Shown piece by piece: positions 53,929-63,525 of a DNA stretch of 64,000 bases (position 1 is its first letter; each line of letters starts with the position of its first letter). Made by a program: the position numbers and the translations under genes. Below the pieces are notes generated by a model. The model saw only the letters and a program-made list of their open reading frames with translations, ran no database searches and was not told the origin of the DNA. The DNA comes from JBGPQJ01 sp963709295 (GTDB lineage: Bacteria; Chloroflexota; Anaerolineae; Anaerolineales; Villigracilaceae): NCBI GenBank assembly GCA_963709295.1, contig CAVPVW010000002.1, forward strand, positions 496,001-560,000, read 5' to 3'.

Positions 53929-55122
53929 TTATTCTGTTGTGAAGGTCAGCGATTGAATGAGCGCATCCAGCGTGGCGGGAGCAGGGGTGAAATCAGTTCC
54001 GGTGAGTGCATTGAGTTGTTGGATTTTTGATTTCAGGTAAGCTTGGAAATCCTGCGTGGCGCTGCTCTGGTCTTCAGCCGAAGCCGTTTCAGACAGGGCA
54101 TTGGCGGTGATCGGGTAGAAGAACGCGATCAGGTAATTGCCATCATTGCTCAAACCCAGGTAAACATAATACAGATTGCTGTTCGAGATGGCAGCAGGAT
54201 CCTGCGAAAATCGGCCGATAAAGCGGACTCCCTGCGCCACTCCACTCGGAAGGTAGATCCCCTGAACGGCAATGTCGTTGGCGCCGACCGCACGTTCAAA
54301 TGGCAGGACCGGCAAGCCCCATTGAGGAAGCTCTTGCGGCTTTTCAACCAGCAACGATTCCAGCTTGGCCAGTGTCCCGGTCACGCTCGGGTCGCCATTG
54401 ACCTCCCACAGCTTTTGGTAATCTGCTATGGGGATGATGTAGACGATCGCGCCTTGTGGAGCGCCATCGCCAAAGGTGATCTCGATATGGTCAGGCAGCC
54501 CCACCGGGCTGGGCGACTGCGTGTTGTCGTAGCCGGCTGCAGAGATGGCCACAGCCTGGAAAGCAGCAGACAACCCCTGGGTATTCAGTTGCACCGATGA
54601 AGGGACGATCTTTCCTCCGGCAGGTACGGCCATTAACGCTTCAGGTGCGGCACTGGACTGGAAGACGATTTTTGCAGCCCCATCGTTCACCACCAGCACC
54701 AGCTTGTCTCCTTCCATGCCGACGCCGGTCACCTGCCCGAGCAGATTGAGGAAATTACTGGATAATGATTCAGGGCCGCACTCCGCCAAAGTGACCGGAC
54801 CCAGGATAAGGGAGGCCTTATCGCCGTCGACCACATACGTCCCGGCTGCGGCATTACAATCCGCAAGGGCATTGAACGTCCCATCGGCGTTGAAGATGAT
54901 GGTGTAATTCTCCGGGGAGGGAACGGGTGAGACAGACGGAGGCTGAGCCTCTGAGAACTCTATCCACTCCCAGGTGACCCCCGTGACCGTTGCCGGTGAG
55001 GCAGCCGGAGGGGTGGGAAGCAGCGCAGCAGTCGGCGCAGGGGTGGGAGTGCTGCCAAAGCTGCATGCCGTCAGAGTTCCAATGACGAAGATTGTCAGTA
55101 TCAGGTAAACAAGTTTTTTCAT
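53929..55122 (-). CDS. META-domain lipoprotein
   Basis: 397 residues. The signal has lipobox GTLTACSFG (Cys near 19), then a Pro/Ala linker. Residues 45-135 form a META/HslJ-like domain: TGVTWEWIEF, YTIIFNADGTFNALADCNAA, GTYVVDGDKASLILGPVTLA. The rest (about 160-397) is a separate domain with DHIEITFGDGAPQGAIVYII and an all-beta look; I do not recognise it. The ATG is chosen because AAGGAGGA lies seven bases upstream. Surface location inferred. Confidence 0.85.
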   Translation of the reverse strand: MKKLVYLILTIFVIGTLTACSFGSTPTPAPTAALLPTPPAASPATVTGVTWEWIEFSEAQPPSVSPVPSPENYTIIFNADGTFNALADCNAAAGTYVVDGDKASLILGPVTLAECGPESLSSNFLNLLGQVTGVGMEGDKLVLVVNDGAAKIVFQSSAAPEALMAVPAGGKIVPSSVQLNTQGLSAAFQAVAISAAGYDNTQSPSPVGLPDHIEITFGDGAPQGAIVYIIPIADYQKLWEVNGDPSVTGTLAKLESLLVEKPQELPQWGLPVLPFERAVGANDIAVQGIYLPSGVAQGVRFIGRFSQDPAAISNSNLYYVYLGLSNDGNYLIAFFYPITANALSETASAEDQSSATQDFQAYLKSKIQQLNALTGTDFTPAPATLDALIQSLTFTTE

Positions 55123-55241
55123 GGGCATCCTCCTTCGATTAGAGGTCATAATTGTATACCACTTTGCACATCGTTGAGAGGGCAATTCCTTCCCTTCCGA
55201 ATGGTAATTTCCATGGCAGTCTCGGTTTTTATATTAAATGC

Positions 55242-55270
55242 TTGACGCTTTAGAAAGAATGTGCTAGCAT
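55242..55270 (+). promoter_or_regulatory. Promoter of the double-LysM lipoprotein gene
   Basis: TTGACG (55242-55247) and TAGCAT (55265-55270) with 17 bases between. AGGAGGAG lies shortly before the ATG at 55324. Confidence 0.65.
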
Positions 55271-55323
55271 CGAGGTAGAGGGTTAGAAGAATCACTATTG
55301 TTCAGTTCCAGGAGGAGTATATT

Positions 55324-56052
55324 ATGACTTTAAAAAGAATCGGGTTGATTTTGTTGGTAGCACTGATGCTTGTGCTGACGGCCTGTGAGCGTTCCGCGTC
55401 CACTCCGCCACCTGCCACCTCGGTCTCCGGCACGACCGTGGCTCAACCCATGACCCCCAATTCGACCCAGAACCCGATGGCGATCCTTCAGCAATATGCA
55501 ACCCAAACTGCCATCGCTGCTAGCGGTGCCTCTTTGCCCACACCCACTCCGGTTGCGGCTGGTCAAACGCCGGTCACGGCAGGGACACAGACCGCCCCCC
55601 TGATTACGCCGATTGTTACGTTCACCCCTGTACCCGGGGCAGTCCTTCCCACGCCGACCACCGGAGTTGCCGCCCCCCCCCCGCCAAATGTCGTGGTGCC
55701 GACCTCCACGCCGGGAAAACCCGCCTCTTACACCCTGCAGCTGGGTGAATTTCCCTACTGCATCGCCCGCCGCTTCAACGTCAACCCCGAGGAATTACTT
55801 GCAGTCAACGGATTGACCAACAGCAGCGTCGTCCAGGCCGGCACGGTGTTGAAAATCCCGACCACTGGCAATGCTTTCCCCGGCAATGCAGCCTTGATCC
55901 CGCACCCGGCGAATTACACCGTGAAGAGCGGCGATACGGTTTACACTGTCGCATGCGCTTTTGGTAATGCCGACCCGAACCAGATCATTTATGCCAACAG
56001 CCTGACGGCGCCTTATGCCCTTACTGTCGGAAATGTGATCTTCATTCCGTAA
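55324..56052 (+). CDS. Lipoprotein with two LysM domains
   Basis: 242 residues. Lipobox VLTACER (Cys near 21), a long Thr/Pro/Ala linker (about 25-130), then two LysM-like units: YTLQLGEFPYCIARRFNVNP to VVQAGTVLKIP and YTVKSGDTVYTVACAFGNAD to LTVGNVIFIP. Each carries a Cys (about residues 145 and 218) that may form a disulfide with the other. Peptidoglycan binding is inferred from the LysM fold. It is monocistronic, with its own promoter and terminator. Confidence 0.9.
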   Translation: MTLKRIGLILLVALMLVLTACERSASTPPPATSVSGTTVAQPMTPNSTQNPMAILQQYATQTAIAASGASLPTPTPVAAGQTPVTAGTQTAPLITPIVTFTPVPGAVLPTPTTGVAAPPPPNVVVPTSTPGKPASYTLQLGEFPYCIARRFNVNPEELLAVNGLTNSSVVQAGTVLKIPTTGNAFPGNAALIPHPANYTVKSGDTVYTVACAFGNADPNQIIYANSLTAPYALTVGNVIFIP

Positions 56053-56067
56053 AGCAAGAATGTCAAC

Positions 56068-56095
56068 AAACACCCAGGCGGGCGCCTGGGTGTTT
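56068..56095 (+). terminator. Terminator after the double-LysM gene
   Basis: A perfect 11-bp stem (AAACACCCAGG/CCTGGGTGTTT) with a 6-base loop, then CATTTT, 15 bases after the stop. Confidence 0.85.
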
Positions 56096-56113
56096 CATTT
56101 TCAGGAGAGCAGC

Positions 56114-56647
56114 ATGTCATTTGAATTAATCGGTTCAGAATCGATCTACAATGGCCGCGCATTCCACATTCGGCGTGACCACGTCCGGCTGCCAGACGGG
56201 CGCACCACAAAACTCGATATCGTTGAACATATCGGCTCAGCGGTGATCGTCCCAGTGGATAACGATGGATACATGTATTTTGTCCGCCAGTACCGCCATG
56301 CCGCAGGATTGGACATGCTTGAGCTTCCGGCCGGGACTCTCGAGGTGGGAGAAGATCCGCTCGTATGCGCACAGCGGGAAGTACGCGAGGAAACAGGCAT
56401 GGCTGCCGGGAGTATTCGTGAGATCGGCGGTTTTTATCTCGCACCCGGCTACTCGACGGAATTTATGCGGGTCTATCTCGCGACAGACCTGCGCCACGAT
56501 CCGCTTGATGCAGACGCGGATGAATTCCTGAGCGTCGAGAAGATCCCCGTTACAGAAGCTCTCCTCATGGCTGAAACGGGAAAACTGCCCGATGCAAAAT
56601 CGCTGGCAGCCTTGTTGCTTGCAAAACCTCACCTGGCCAATGCGTAA
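56114..56647 (+). CDS. NUDIX hydrolase, ADP-ribose pyrophosphatase type
   Basis: 177 residues. The Nudix box reads GTLEVGEDPLVCAQREVREE and then TGM, matching GX5EX7REUXEEXGU. The strand before it, VRQYRHAAGLDMLELPAG, and the following FYLAPGYSTEFMRVYLATDL are typical of ADP-ribose pyrophosphatases. It would split ADP-ribose (or a similar nucleoside diphosphate compound) into AMP and ribose-5-phosphate. AGGAGA precedes the ATG. It has its own terminator. Confidence 0.92.
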   Translation: MSFELIGSESIYNGRAFHIRRDHVRLPDGRTTKLDIVEHIGSAVIVPVDNDGYMYFVRQYRHAAGLDMLELPAGTLEVGEDPLVCAQREVREETGMAAGSIREIGGFYLAPGYSTEFMRVYLATDLRHDPLDADADEFLSVEKIPVTEALLMAETGKLPDAKSLAALLLAKPHLANA

Positions 56648-56649
56648 CC

Positions 56650-56680
56650 AAGGGCGGTCAAAAGACCGCCCTTTTATTTT
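56650..56680 (+). terminator. Terminator after the NUDIX gene
   Basis: AAGGGCGGTC/GACCGCCCTT (10 bp) around AAAA, then TTATTTT. It starts 3 bases after the stop. Confidence 0.9.
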
Positions 56681-56781
56681 GCCTTAATTTTGTCCGAAAT
56701 AGTGACAGCCCGCAGGCTTTTTAGGTGCATTAAGTAACTTTCCAATCACTTATATGAAGGATAAACTATCTGGATGTAGCA

Positions 56782-56787
56782 TATAAT
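56782..56787 (+). promoter_or_regulatory. -10 box of the pyruvate:ferredoxin oxidoreductase gene
   Basis: Consensus TATAAT, with no good -35 at the usual distance, 60 bases before the ATG at 56847. The AAGGAG ribosome site lies 9 bases before the ATG. Confidence 0.4.
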
Positions 56788-56846
56788 AGGGGCTGTTCCC
56801 TTTTTCACAATCCAGCAGAGAAGACTCTGCCTCAAGGAGTTTTATA

Positions 56847-59800
56847 ATGACCAAGCGACAAATGATAACCATCGACGGCAATGAAGCCACCACTTCGATT
56901 GCCCACCGCGTAAACGAGATTTGCGCGATCTACCCCATCACCCCCTCCTCCAATATGGGTGAACTTGCAGACGAATGGTCCGGCAAAGGGATGAAGAACA
57001 TCTGGGGGACGGTACCCCTGGTGATCGAGATGCAGTCGGAAGGCGGCGCGGCAGGGACTGTTCACGGCGCTTTGCAGACCGGGTCACTGACCACCACCTT
57101 CACCGCATCGCAGGGTTTGCTGCTGATGATCCCCAATATGTACAAGATTGCCGGCGAGTTGACCAGCACCGTGTTCCACATCGCTGCGCGCGCCATTGCT
57201 GCCCAGGGTCTGTCCATCTACGGCGACCACCAGGACGTGATGGCCTGCCGGTCAACCGGCTGGGCGATGATCAGCTCCGGATCGGTGCAGGAAGCTCATG
57301 ACCTGTCGCTCATCGCACAGGCTTCGACACTCAAATCCCGCATACCCTTCCTCCACTTTTTTGACGGCTTTCGCACCTCGCATGAGGTCGCCAAGATCGA
57401 GCAGTTGACGGACGACGACCTGCGGGTCATGATCGACGACGAACTGGTACGCGCCCACAGGGCACGCGCGATGTCCCCCGACCGGCCCGTTCTGCGCGGT
57501 ACCGCCCAGAACCCGGATGTTTACTTCCAGGGGCGCGAGGCGGTCAATCCCTTCTATGTAGCCGTTCCCGGCATCGTTCAAGAGCAGATGGATAAATTCG
57601 CCAAGCTGGCGAACCGCCAGTATCACCTTTTCGATTATGTCGGCGCACCTGATGCCGAGCGCGTGGTGATCCTGATGGGCTCCGGTGGTGAGACTGCCGA
57701 AGCGACCGTCAAGTACCTGGCCGAAAAGGGAGAAAAAGTCGGCGCCATCCGCGTACGATTGTACCGGCCCTTCTCGAATGAAGCCCTGGTCAAAGCACTC
57801 CCCTCTTCGGTCAAGATCATCGCGGTGCTCGACCGCACCAAGGAACCCGGCGCCGCCGGCGATCCGCTCTACCTGGACGTGGTCAACGCTCTCTTCGAAA
57901 CCGGTCGCGCGGGCATCAAGGTCACCGCTGGTCGCTATGGTCTGTCGTCCAAGGAATTCACCCCTGCGATGGTCAAGGCGGTCCTTGATGAGCTCAAAAA
58001 ACCTGCCCCCAAGAATCATTTCACGGTCGGTATCAACGACGATGTATCCCACACCAGCCTGGAAGTGGATTCCACCTTCAGTATCGAATTTCCCGAAACG
58101 GTGCGCTGCGTGTTCATCGGCCTGGGTGCGGATGGCACAGTGGGTGCGAACAAGAACTCGATCAAGATCATCGGCGAGGAGACGGAAAACTACGCCCAGG
58201 GATTCTTCTATTACGACTCGAAGAAATCCGGCACCCTCACGTCATCCCATCTGCGCTTCGGTCCCAAACCAATTCAAGCCGCGTACCTGATCGCCAACAA
58301 CACCGCGAACTTTGTCGCCTGCCACCAACTCAGCTTCCTTGAGCGCTACGATATCTTGAAATATGCCCAGCCTGGAGGCACCTTCCTGCTCAACAGTATT
58401 TTCAGTCCCGAGGAAGTCTGGGACAACCTGCCGGTCGAAGTGCAGAAGGCAATCATCGACAAGAAACTAAAATTCTACAACATCAACGCCTATGAAGTGG
58501 CGGAACTGACCGGCATGGGCGGGCGCGTCAACACCATCATGCAGACCTGCTTCTTCGCCATCTCCGGTGTGCTGCCGCGCGAACAGGCCATCGCGGAAAT
58601 CAAACATTCCATCGAAAAGACCTACGGCAAACGCGGGGAGGCGGTCGTCAAGAAGAACTTCGACGCCGTCGATCAGACTCTGGCACACCTGCACGAGATC
58701 AAGGTGCCTGCCAAAGCCACCAGCAAGTTTGCCATGCGTGAAACGGTCCCCGCTGGCGCCCCCGAGTTTGTCAAAAAGACCCTGGCTCCCATCATCGCCC
58801 TTGAGGGCGAAACAGTACCCGTCTCGGCCATGCCAGTGGACGGCACCTTCCCGACCGGCACCACACAGTGGGAGAAGCGCAACATCGCGCTCGACATCCC
58901 CGTCTGGGAACCGGACTTATGCATCCAATGCGGCAAGTGCGTGTTCGTCTGCCCGCATGCCGTCATCCGCCACAAGGTCTACGACAAGGCAGCGCTGGCC
59001 AAAGCCCCGGCGACGTTCAAATCGATGGAGTCGAAATTCAAGGAATTCCCCGGCATGGCTTATACCGTCCAGGTCGCGCCCGAGGATTGCACCGGCTGCA
59101 CCCTGTGCGTGGAAGCCTGCCCGGTCAAGGACAAGACCCAGGTGGGACGCAAGGCGGTCAACATGGCCGCCCAGCCCCCCATCCGCGCCACGGAAAACGC
59201 CAACTGGGATTTCTTCTACAATCTGCCCGAAGTGGACCGCACACTGGTCAATCCTTCGACCATTAAAAATTCACAGCTGCTCCAACCATTATTTGAATTC
59301 TCAGGCGCCTGCGCCGGCTGCGGCGAAACGCCGTACGTCAAACTGGTTTCGCAGCTCTTCGGCGACCGCGCCATCGTTGCCAACGCGACCGGCTGCTCCT
59401 CCATTTACGGCGGCAACCTGCCCACCACACCATGGGCGTTCAACAAGGAAGGACGCGGCCCGACCTGGTCCAATTCGCTGTTCGAAGACAACGCGGAGTT
59501 TGGCCTGGGCATGCGCCTGACCCTCGATAAGCAGCTCGAATACGCGCGCGAGATCATCCCACAATTCGCCAGCACCCTCGGTCAGGACCTGGTCGACGCC
59601 ATTCTCATAGCGGATCAATCCACCGAGCTGGGCATCAAGGAACAACGCGACCGGGTGGCGGCTCTGAAAAAGAAACTGTCAGGCAGCAAGGACCCGAAAG
59701 CCATGGACTTGCTCAGCCTGGCGGATGTGTTCGTCAAGAAATCCGTCTGGATCATGGGCGGCGACGGCTGGGCTTATGACATCGGCTACGGCGGGCTGGA

Positions 59801-60416
59801 CCATGTCATCGCCAGCGGCCGCAATGTGAACATCCTCGTGCTCGATACGGAAGTTTATTCCAACACCGGCGGACAAGCCTCGAAATCAACCCCTCGTGCC
59901 GCGGTTGCAAAATTTGCCGCGCAGGGCAAGGGATTGTCGAAGAAGGACCTCGGCCTGCTGGCCATGTCCTACGGCTATGTTTACGTCGCACGCATTGCCA
60001 TGGGTGCGAACGACCAGCACACGCTGCGCGCCATTCTCGAAGCGGAAGCCTATGACGGCCCGTCTCTGATCATCGCGTACAGCCACTGCATCGCACATGG
60101 AATCGACATGGCCAAGGGCCTCGACCAGCAGAAACTCGCGGTCAACTCGGGTTACTGGCCTCTCTACCGGTACAACCCCGCCCTGTCCGCTCAGGGGCAA
60201 AACCCGCTCGTGATCGACTCCAAGGAGCCGACCATCCGCTTGGAGGAATATGCCTACAACGAAACCCGCTACCGCATGCTGCTGCAAAGCGACGAGACTC
60301 GCGCCGAAGCGCTCATGAAACTTGCCCGGGAAGATGCCAAGGGCCGCTGGCAGCTTTATCAGAATATGGCTGCCATGCATTACGGAACCAACGGCGGCGA
60401 AGAAAAGAAAAACTGA
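56847..60416 (+). CDS. nifJ: Pyruvate:ferredoxin (flavodoxin) oxidoreductase, single-chain
   Basis: 1189 residues, the normal length. It converts pyruvate and CoA to acetyl-CoA and CO2, reducing ferredoxin. N-terminal: TIDGNEATTSIAHRVNEICA, YPITPSS and GAAGTVHGAL. A gamma-type domain at about 420-630 has CVFIGLGADGTVGANKNSIK. Two 4Fe-4S clusters: CIQCGKCVFVCP (about 691) and CTGCTLCVEACP (about 748). The proximal cluster and TPP domain begin with GACAGCGETPY (about 828) and GGDGWAYDIGYGGLDHV. It is intact, with a DHOD-like gene 32 bases downstream. Confidence 0.97.
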   Translation: MTKRQMITIDGNEATTSIAHRVNEICAIYPITPSSNMGELADEWSGKGMKNIWGTVPLVIEMQSEGGAAGTVHGALQTGSLTTTFTASQGLLLMIPNMYKIAGELTSTVFHIAARAIAAQGLSIYGDHQDVMACRSTGWAMISSGSVQEAHDLSLIAQASTLKSRIPFLHFFDGFRTSHEVAKIEQLTDDDLRVMIDDELVRAHRARAMSPDRPVLRGTAQNPDVYFQGREAVNPFYVAVPGIVQEQMDKFAKLANRQYHLFDYVGAPDAERVVILMGSGGETAEATVKYLAEKGEKVGAIRVRLYRPFSNEALVKALPSSVKIIAVLDRTKEPGAAGDPLYLDVVNALFETGRAGIKVTAGRYGLSSKEFTPAMVKAVLDELKKPAPKNHFTVGINDDVSHTSLEVDSTFSIEFPETVRCVFIGLGADGTVGANKNSIKIIGEETENYAQGFFYYDSKKSGTLTSSHLRFGPKPIQAAYLIANNTANFVACHQLSFLERYDILKYAQPGGTFLLNSIFSPEEVWDNLPVEVQKAIIDKKLKFYNINAYEVAELTGMGGRVNTIMQTCFFAISGVLPREQAIAEIKHSIEKTYGKRGEAVVKKNFDAVDQTLAHLHEIKVPAKATSKFAMRETVPAGAPEFVKKTLAPIIALEGETVPVSAMPVDGTFPTGTTQWEKRNIALDIPVWEPDLCIQCGKCVFVCPHAVIRHKVYDKAALAKAPATFKSMESKFKEFPGMAYTVQVAPEDCTGCTLCVEACPVKDKTQVGRKAVNMAAQPPIRATENANWDFFYNLPEVDRTLVNPSTIKNSQLLQPLFEFSGACAGCGETPYVKLVSQLFGDRAIVANATGCSSIYGGNLPTTPWAFNKEGRGPTWSNSLFEDNAEFGLGMRLTLDKQLEYAREIIPQFASTLGQDLVDAILIADQSTELGIKEQRDRVAALKKKLSGSKDPKAMDLLSLADVFVKKSVWIMGGDGWAYDIGYGGLDHVIASGRNVNILVLDTEVYSNTGGQASKSTPRAAVAKFAAQGKGLSKKDLGLLAMSYGYVYVARIAMGANDQHTLRAILEAEAYDGPSLIIAYSHCIAHGIDMAKGLDQQKLAVNSGYWPLYRYNPALSAQGQNPLVIDSKEPTIRLEEYAYNETRYRMLLQSDETRAEALMKLAREDAKGRWQLYQNMAAMHYGTNGGEEKKN

Positions 60417-60448
60417 GCAGCCTGCAGTTTGGCTAAAAGGAGATCCCT

Positions 60449-61450
60449 ATGACTGATCTGACCACCCGTTATCTTGGTCTGAACCTGAAGAACCCGCTCA
60501 TCGCCTCGGCATCCCCGCTGTCCGAGCGAGTTGATACCGTCAAGCAGATGGAACAGGCCGGCATCGGCGCCGTGGTGATGTATTCGCTTTTTGAAGAGCA
60601 GATCATCCACGAGAGCCTCGAACTGGACCATTATCTAAATTACGGCACCGAATCCTTTGCCGAAGCCCTCTCCTACCTGCCGGATACAGGCCGCTACAGC
60701 CTGGGACCGGAAAAATATGTCGACCAGGTCAAACGGCTCAAGGACGCCGTCAGCATCCCGGTCATTGGCAGCCTGAACGGTGTCTCGAGCGGCGGCTGGG
60801 TGCAGTATGCCAAGCGAATCGAGGAAGCCGGAGCGGACGCACTCGAGCTGAACATCTATTATCTTCCGTTCGACCCCTCCATCACCAGCGCCGGGCTCGA
60901 AGAAAATTACATTCAACTGGTCAAGGACGTGCGCCGGGAAATCAAAATCCCGCTGGCGGTCAAGGTCAGCCCGTTCCTGACGGGCGTGGCGAATGTGCTG
61001 AAACAGTTCGCAGAGGCCGGCGCTGACGGACTGGTGCTGTTCAACCGTTTCTACCAGCCGGATATTGACCTCGAGAAAATGGAGATTACTCCCAACCTCG
61101 TCCTGAGCACATCGACCGAATTACGCATGCCACTGCGCTGGGTGGCTTTGTTGTACGGGCAGATCAAGACGGATTTTGCCATCACCAGCGGGGTGCACAC
61201 CTCCGAGGATGTGATCAAGTCGATGATGGCTGGAGCCAGCGCCGCCATGATGGCTTCCGAGCTCCTGAAGAACGGCATCAAGCGCATTCCTGAAATCCTT
61301 TCCGGCATGCAGCTGTGGATGGAAACGAACGAATATGAATCCGTTGCGCAAATGAAGGGCAGTATGAGCGCACAGGCCGTCCGCCAGCCGGGTTCACTGC
61401 GCCGGTCAAATTACATCAAGGTGCTCAACTCTTTCCGATACCTGCCGTAA
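60449..61450 (+). CDS. Dihydroorotate dehydrogenase-like flavoprotein
   Basis: 333 residues, a TIM-barrel related to PyrD type 1. N-terminus TTRYLGLNLKNPLIASASPL, then VVMYSLFEEQI, IPVIGSLNGVSSGGWVQYAK, ADALELNIYYLP and IPLAVKVSPFLTGVAN. A PyrD catalytic Cys or Ser loop is not evident. This subgroup is often found beside pyruvate:ferredoxin oxidoreductase, as here. A link to the ferredoxin-dependent redox pool is likely; pyrimidine synthesis is not supported by neighbours. AAAGGAG lies before the ATG. Confidence 0.85.
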   Translation: MTDLTTRYLGLNLKNPLIASASPLSERVDTVKQMEQAGIGAVVMYSLFEEQIIHESLELDHYLNYGTESFAEALSYLPDTGRYSLGPEKYVDQVKRLKDAVSIPVIGSLNGVSSGGWVQYAKRIEEAGADALELNIYYLPFDPSITSAGLEENYIQLVKDVRREIKIPLAVKVSPFLTGVANVLKQFAEAGADGLVLFNRFYQPDIDLEKMEITPNLVLSTSTELRMPLRWVALLYGQIKTDFAITSGVHTSEDVIKSMMAGASAAMMASELLKNGIKRIPEILSGMQLWMETNEYESVAQMKGSMSAQAVRQPGSLRRSNYIKVLNSFRYLP

Positions 61451-61473
61451 TTTCATTTGATTTCCATAACTGA

Positions 61474-61505
61474 AGCCAGGTCTTTTCAGAGACCTGGCTA
61501 TTTTT
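61474..61505 (+). terminator. Terminator of the nifJ operon
   Basis: AGCCAGGTCT/AGACCTGGCT (10 bp) with a six-base loop and ATTTTT. Confidence 0.9.
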
Positions 61506-61581
61506 AACCCATTGTGATGCTAACGAAAAGCAGGTATAGTATTTTTATCCATGCACGATCCAAAAAAACGTGGAGTAGCGT

Positions 61582-62916
61582 ATGAAAATTATCAGGGTTT
61601 CCCTCACCATTCTTTTCCTGTCGGCCATGGGAGTGCTTCTTTCGTGCAGTTCCTCCCCCACCCCCGCATCGACGCCTGAACCCGACGCCACGACAGCGGC
61701 TCCGGTGGAAACGCTGGTTCCCGCTACCGAAGAACTTCTCCCCACTCCAACAGACAATCCGCCTGAGCAGGAAATAACCCCTGACAGTCCACCCCAATCG
61801 CCTCCTCAGCCAGCTGCCCCGCCTCACTTCAATGACGGGCAGGAGATTCGTCTCGATTACATCAAGATGATAACCAAAGAAGATGGATGGGGGATTAGTG
61901 GTCCGCTAATTCTTGCCACACGTGACGGCGGTAATTCATGGCGCGAGGTCACACCGCCTCAATCCCTGCCCGATGGAAACCATGCCATTGCGTACGCTGA
62001 ATTCACGGACGAGTTTTCAGCGTGGGTTGTCTTTGGTTTCGATAACTCCAGCGCAGAGGATCGCCAGTATGCCAACTACCAAGTTTCACCCGAAGCTTCG
62101 GTATGGGTGACCTATGACGGAGGCGAAACGTGGTCGCCCAGCCTGCCTTTGACGCATGAGGTTTATGGAGATACCACCTGGGCGGAGTTTGCCGCCGTGG
62201 ACGACACCACCGCCTGGATGATGGTTCGCGGCGTCTATGTCGGGGCGGGGACCCATTACGTTGCGCAACTCTTTCGCACAGAGGATGGAATCACCTGGGA
62301 GCCTCTCGATGCCGATGTGGGCGTGGACTACACCGGCATGGTCTTTGCCGATAGAGATTCTGGCTGGCTGACCTGGCAGACCGTGGGCGCTTATGCCGCT
62401 GCCCCTCCGGAATATGCCGTCACGAGTGACAGCGGATTCAACTGGGAGATGCGCGAACTGCCTGCTCCGGACGATGCCCCAGGCTTGTTTGAGCAATTCG
62501 AGTATTGCGAGCCCTACCAACCCAACCTGTTATCCGCCTCGGAGGTCAGGCTGTTGGTCGCCTGCTTTGATTACTACGACCCGCCCAAGGATTTCATCAG
62601 CTACCTTTACAGCAGTGACGACGGCGGGGATCATTGGCAGACGTTCGCATTGCCTGAAAAAGTGAATGGCGCCAAAACAACCTTGATCTTTTTCGACGAT
62701 CAAATCGGCCTTCTGCTGGGGCGTGACATGTACGAGACCAGGGACGGCGGAGAGACCTGGGACCTGATCAAGACGGTGAACTGGGACGGTCAATTCTCAT
62801 TTGTCGATGAACAAAATGGATGGGCCATTGCGAAGAATAAAGGGGAAATCGCGCTGGTTCGAACAGAGGATGGTGGCCGGACCTGGTCACAGCTGGAACC
62901 AACAGCGGTGCGTTGA
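61582..62916 (+). CDS. Lipoprotein with BNR/YCF48-like repeats
   Basis: 444 residues. Lipobox GVLLSCSSS (Cys near 22) and a Pro/Thr/Glu linker (about 25-85). The rest is a beta-propeller-type array with repeated Asp-box signatures: ATRDGGNSWREV, VTYDGGETWSPS, FRTEDGITWEPL, VTSDSGFNWEM, SSDDGGDHWQTF, ETRDGGETWDLI and RTEDGGRTWSQL. These S/T-x-D-x-G-x-T/S-W motifs mark sialidase/YCF48-like folds. The sequence does not show a catalytic site, so a binding or assembly role is as likely as an enzyme. Confidence 0.9.
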   Translation: MKIIRVSLTILFLSAMGVLLSCSSSPTPASTPEPDATTAAPVETLVPATEELLPTPTDNPPEQEITPDSPPQSPPQPAAPPHFNDGQEIRLDYIKMITKEDGWGISGPLILATRDGGNSWREVTPPQSLPDGNHAIAYAEFTDEFSAWVVFGFDNSSAEDRQYANYQVSPEASVWVTYDGGETWSPSLPLTHEVYGDTTWAEFAAVDDTTAWMMVRGVYVGAGTHYVAQLFRTEDGITWEPLDADVGVDYTGMVFADRDSGWLTWQTVGAYAAAPPEYAVTSDSGFNWEMRELPAPDDAPGLFEQFEYCEPYQPNLLSASEVRLLVACFDYYDPPKDFISYLYSSDDGGDHWQTFALPEKVNGAKTTLIFFDDQIGLLLGRDMYETRDGGETWDLIKTVNWDGQFSFVDEQNGWAIAKNKGEIALVRTEDGGRTWSQLEPTAVR

Positions 62917-62927
62917 CACTTCAAAAA

Positions 62928-62950
62928 AGAGACCCCTCAACGGGGTCTCT
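62928..62950. terminator. Terminator shared by the BNR lipoprotein and infA
   Basis: AGAGACCCC/GGGGTCTCT with a 5-base loop between two converging genes, 12 bases after one stop and 3 bases after the other. A-run upstream gives T-run on the minus strand. Confidence 0.85.
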
Positions 62951-62952
62951 AA

Positions 62953-63231
62953 TTATTTCTGCGGCGTGGTCTGGCTGGTATCCTCAAAAGGCAGGCCTGG
63001 CGTACCTTGTTTTCTCTGGCGGTAAGTGATGCGTCCCCGGGTGAGGTCATAGGGGGACATCTCCACTTTCACATGATCGCCCAGCAGGATGCGGATGTAG
63101 AACTTGCGCATCTTGCCGGACAGGTAAGCCAGTACTTCATGGCCGTTATCCAGCCGGACCTTGAACTGCGTGCCCGGCAGGGCTTCGACCACCAGACCTT
63201 CGACTACAATCTTGTCATCTTCTTTCGGCAT
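62953..63231 (-). CDS. infA: Translation initiation factor IF-1
   Basis: 92 residues, longer than the usual 72. The OB fold is clear: IVVEGLVVEALPGTQFKVRL, NGHEVLAYLSGKMRKFYIRI and LLGDHVKVEMSPYDLTRGRI. The end is YRQRKQGTPGLPF plus a short extra tail of about 10 residues. It binds the 30S A-site during initiation. It lies 26 bases after rpsU on the same strand and is probably cotranscribed. Confidence 0.95.
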   Translation of the reverse strand: MPKEDDKIVVEGLVVEALPGTQFKVRLDNGHEVLAYLSGKMRKFYIRILLGDHVKVEMSPYDLTRGRITYRQRKQGTPGLPFEDTSQTTPQK

Positions 63232-63257
63232 TACAAACTCCGATCAGGTCCTCCGGA

Positions 63258-63455
63258 TTATTCATACGTTTTGAACGTACGGCGTTTTAACCGGCGGGCG
63301 GATTTTTTCTCTTCCATGCGGCGCTGCTCGCTCTTTGAAACGAACCATCGTTTGCGGCGAATCGTGCTTAACACACCGCTCTTGACCACCTTCTTGCGAA
63401 AGCGCTTGAGCAGGTTTTCCTGGGATTCATTCGGTCGTAAATTTACAGAAGCCAC
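63258..63455 (-). CDS. rpsU: 30S ribosomal protein S21
   Basis: 65 residues with a GTG start preceded by GGGAGGTGATT. Family signature NESQENLLKRFRKKVVKSGV and the Arg/Lys-rich C-terminus RRMEEKKSARRLKRRTFK. It binds 16S rRNA near the 3' end and helps start-site selection. Upstream frame remains open to 63551, but ribosome site and family alignment fix the GTG. A terminator-like hairpin with long U-tract lies in its leader. Confidence 0.93.
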   Translation of the reverse strand: MASVNLRPNESQENLLKRFRKKVVKSGVLSTIRRKRWFVSKSEQRRMEEKKSARRLKRRTFKTYE

Positions 63456-63483
63456 GTTAATCACCTCCCTTCGCCGAAGGGGT

Positions 63484-63525
63484 AAACTAAAAAAATAAAA
63501 CTCGGCTTCCAAAGAAACAGCCGAG
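63484..63525 (-). terminator. Terminator-like hairpin in the rpsU leader
   Basis: On the minus strand CTCGGCT (63519-63525) pairs with AGCCGAG (63501-63507) and is followed by TTTTATTTTTTT. It lies 30 bases before the rpsU start and 115 bases after a promoter on the same strand. It could be an attenuator of rpsU-infA or the end of a separate small RNA. Confidence 0.7.
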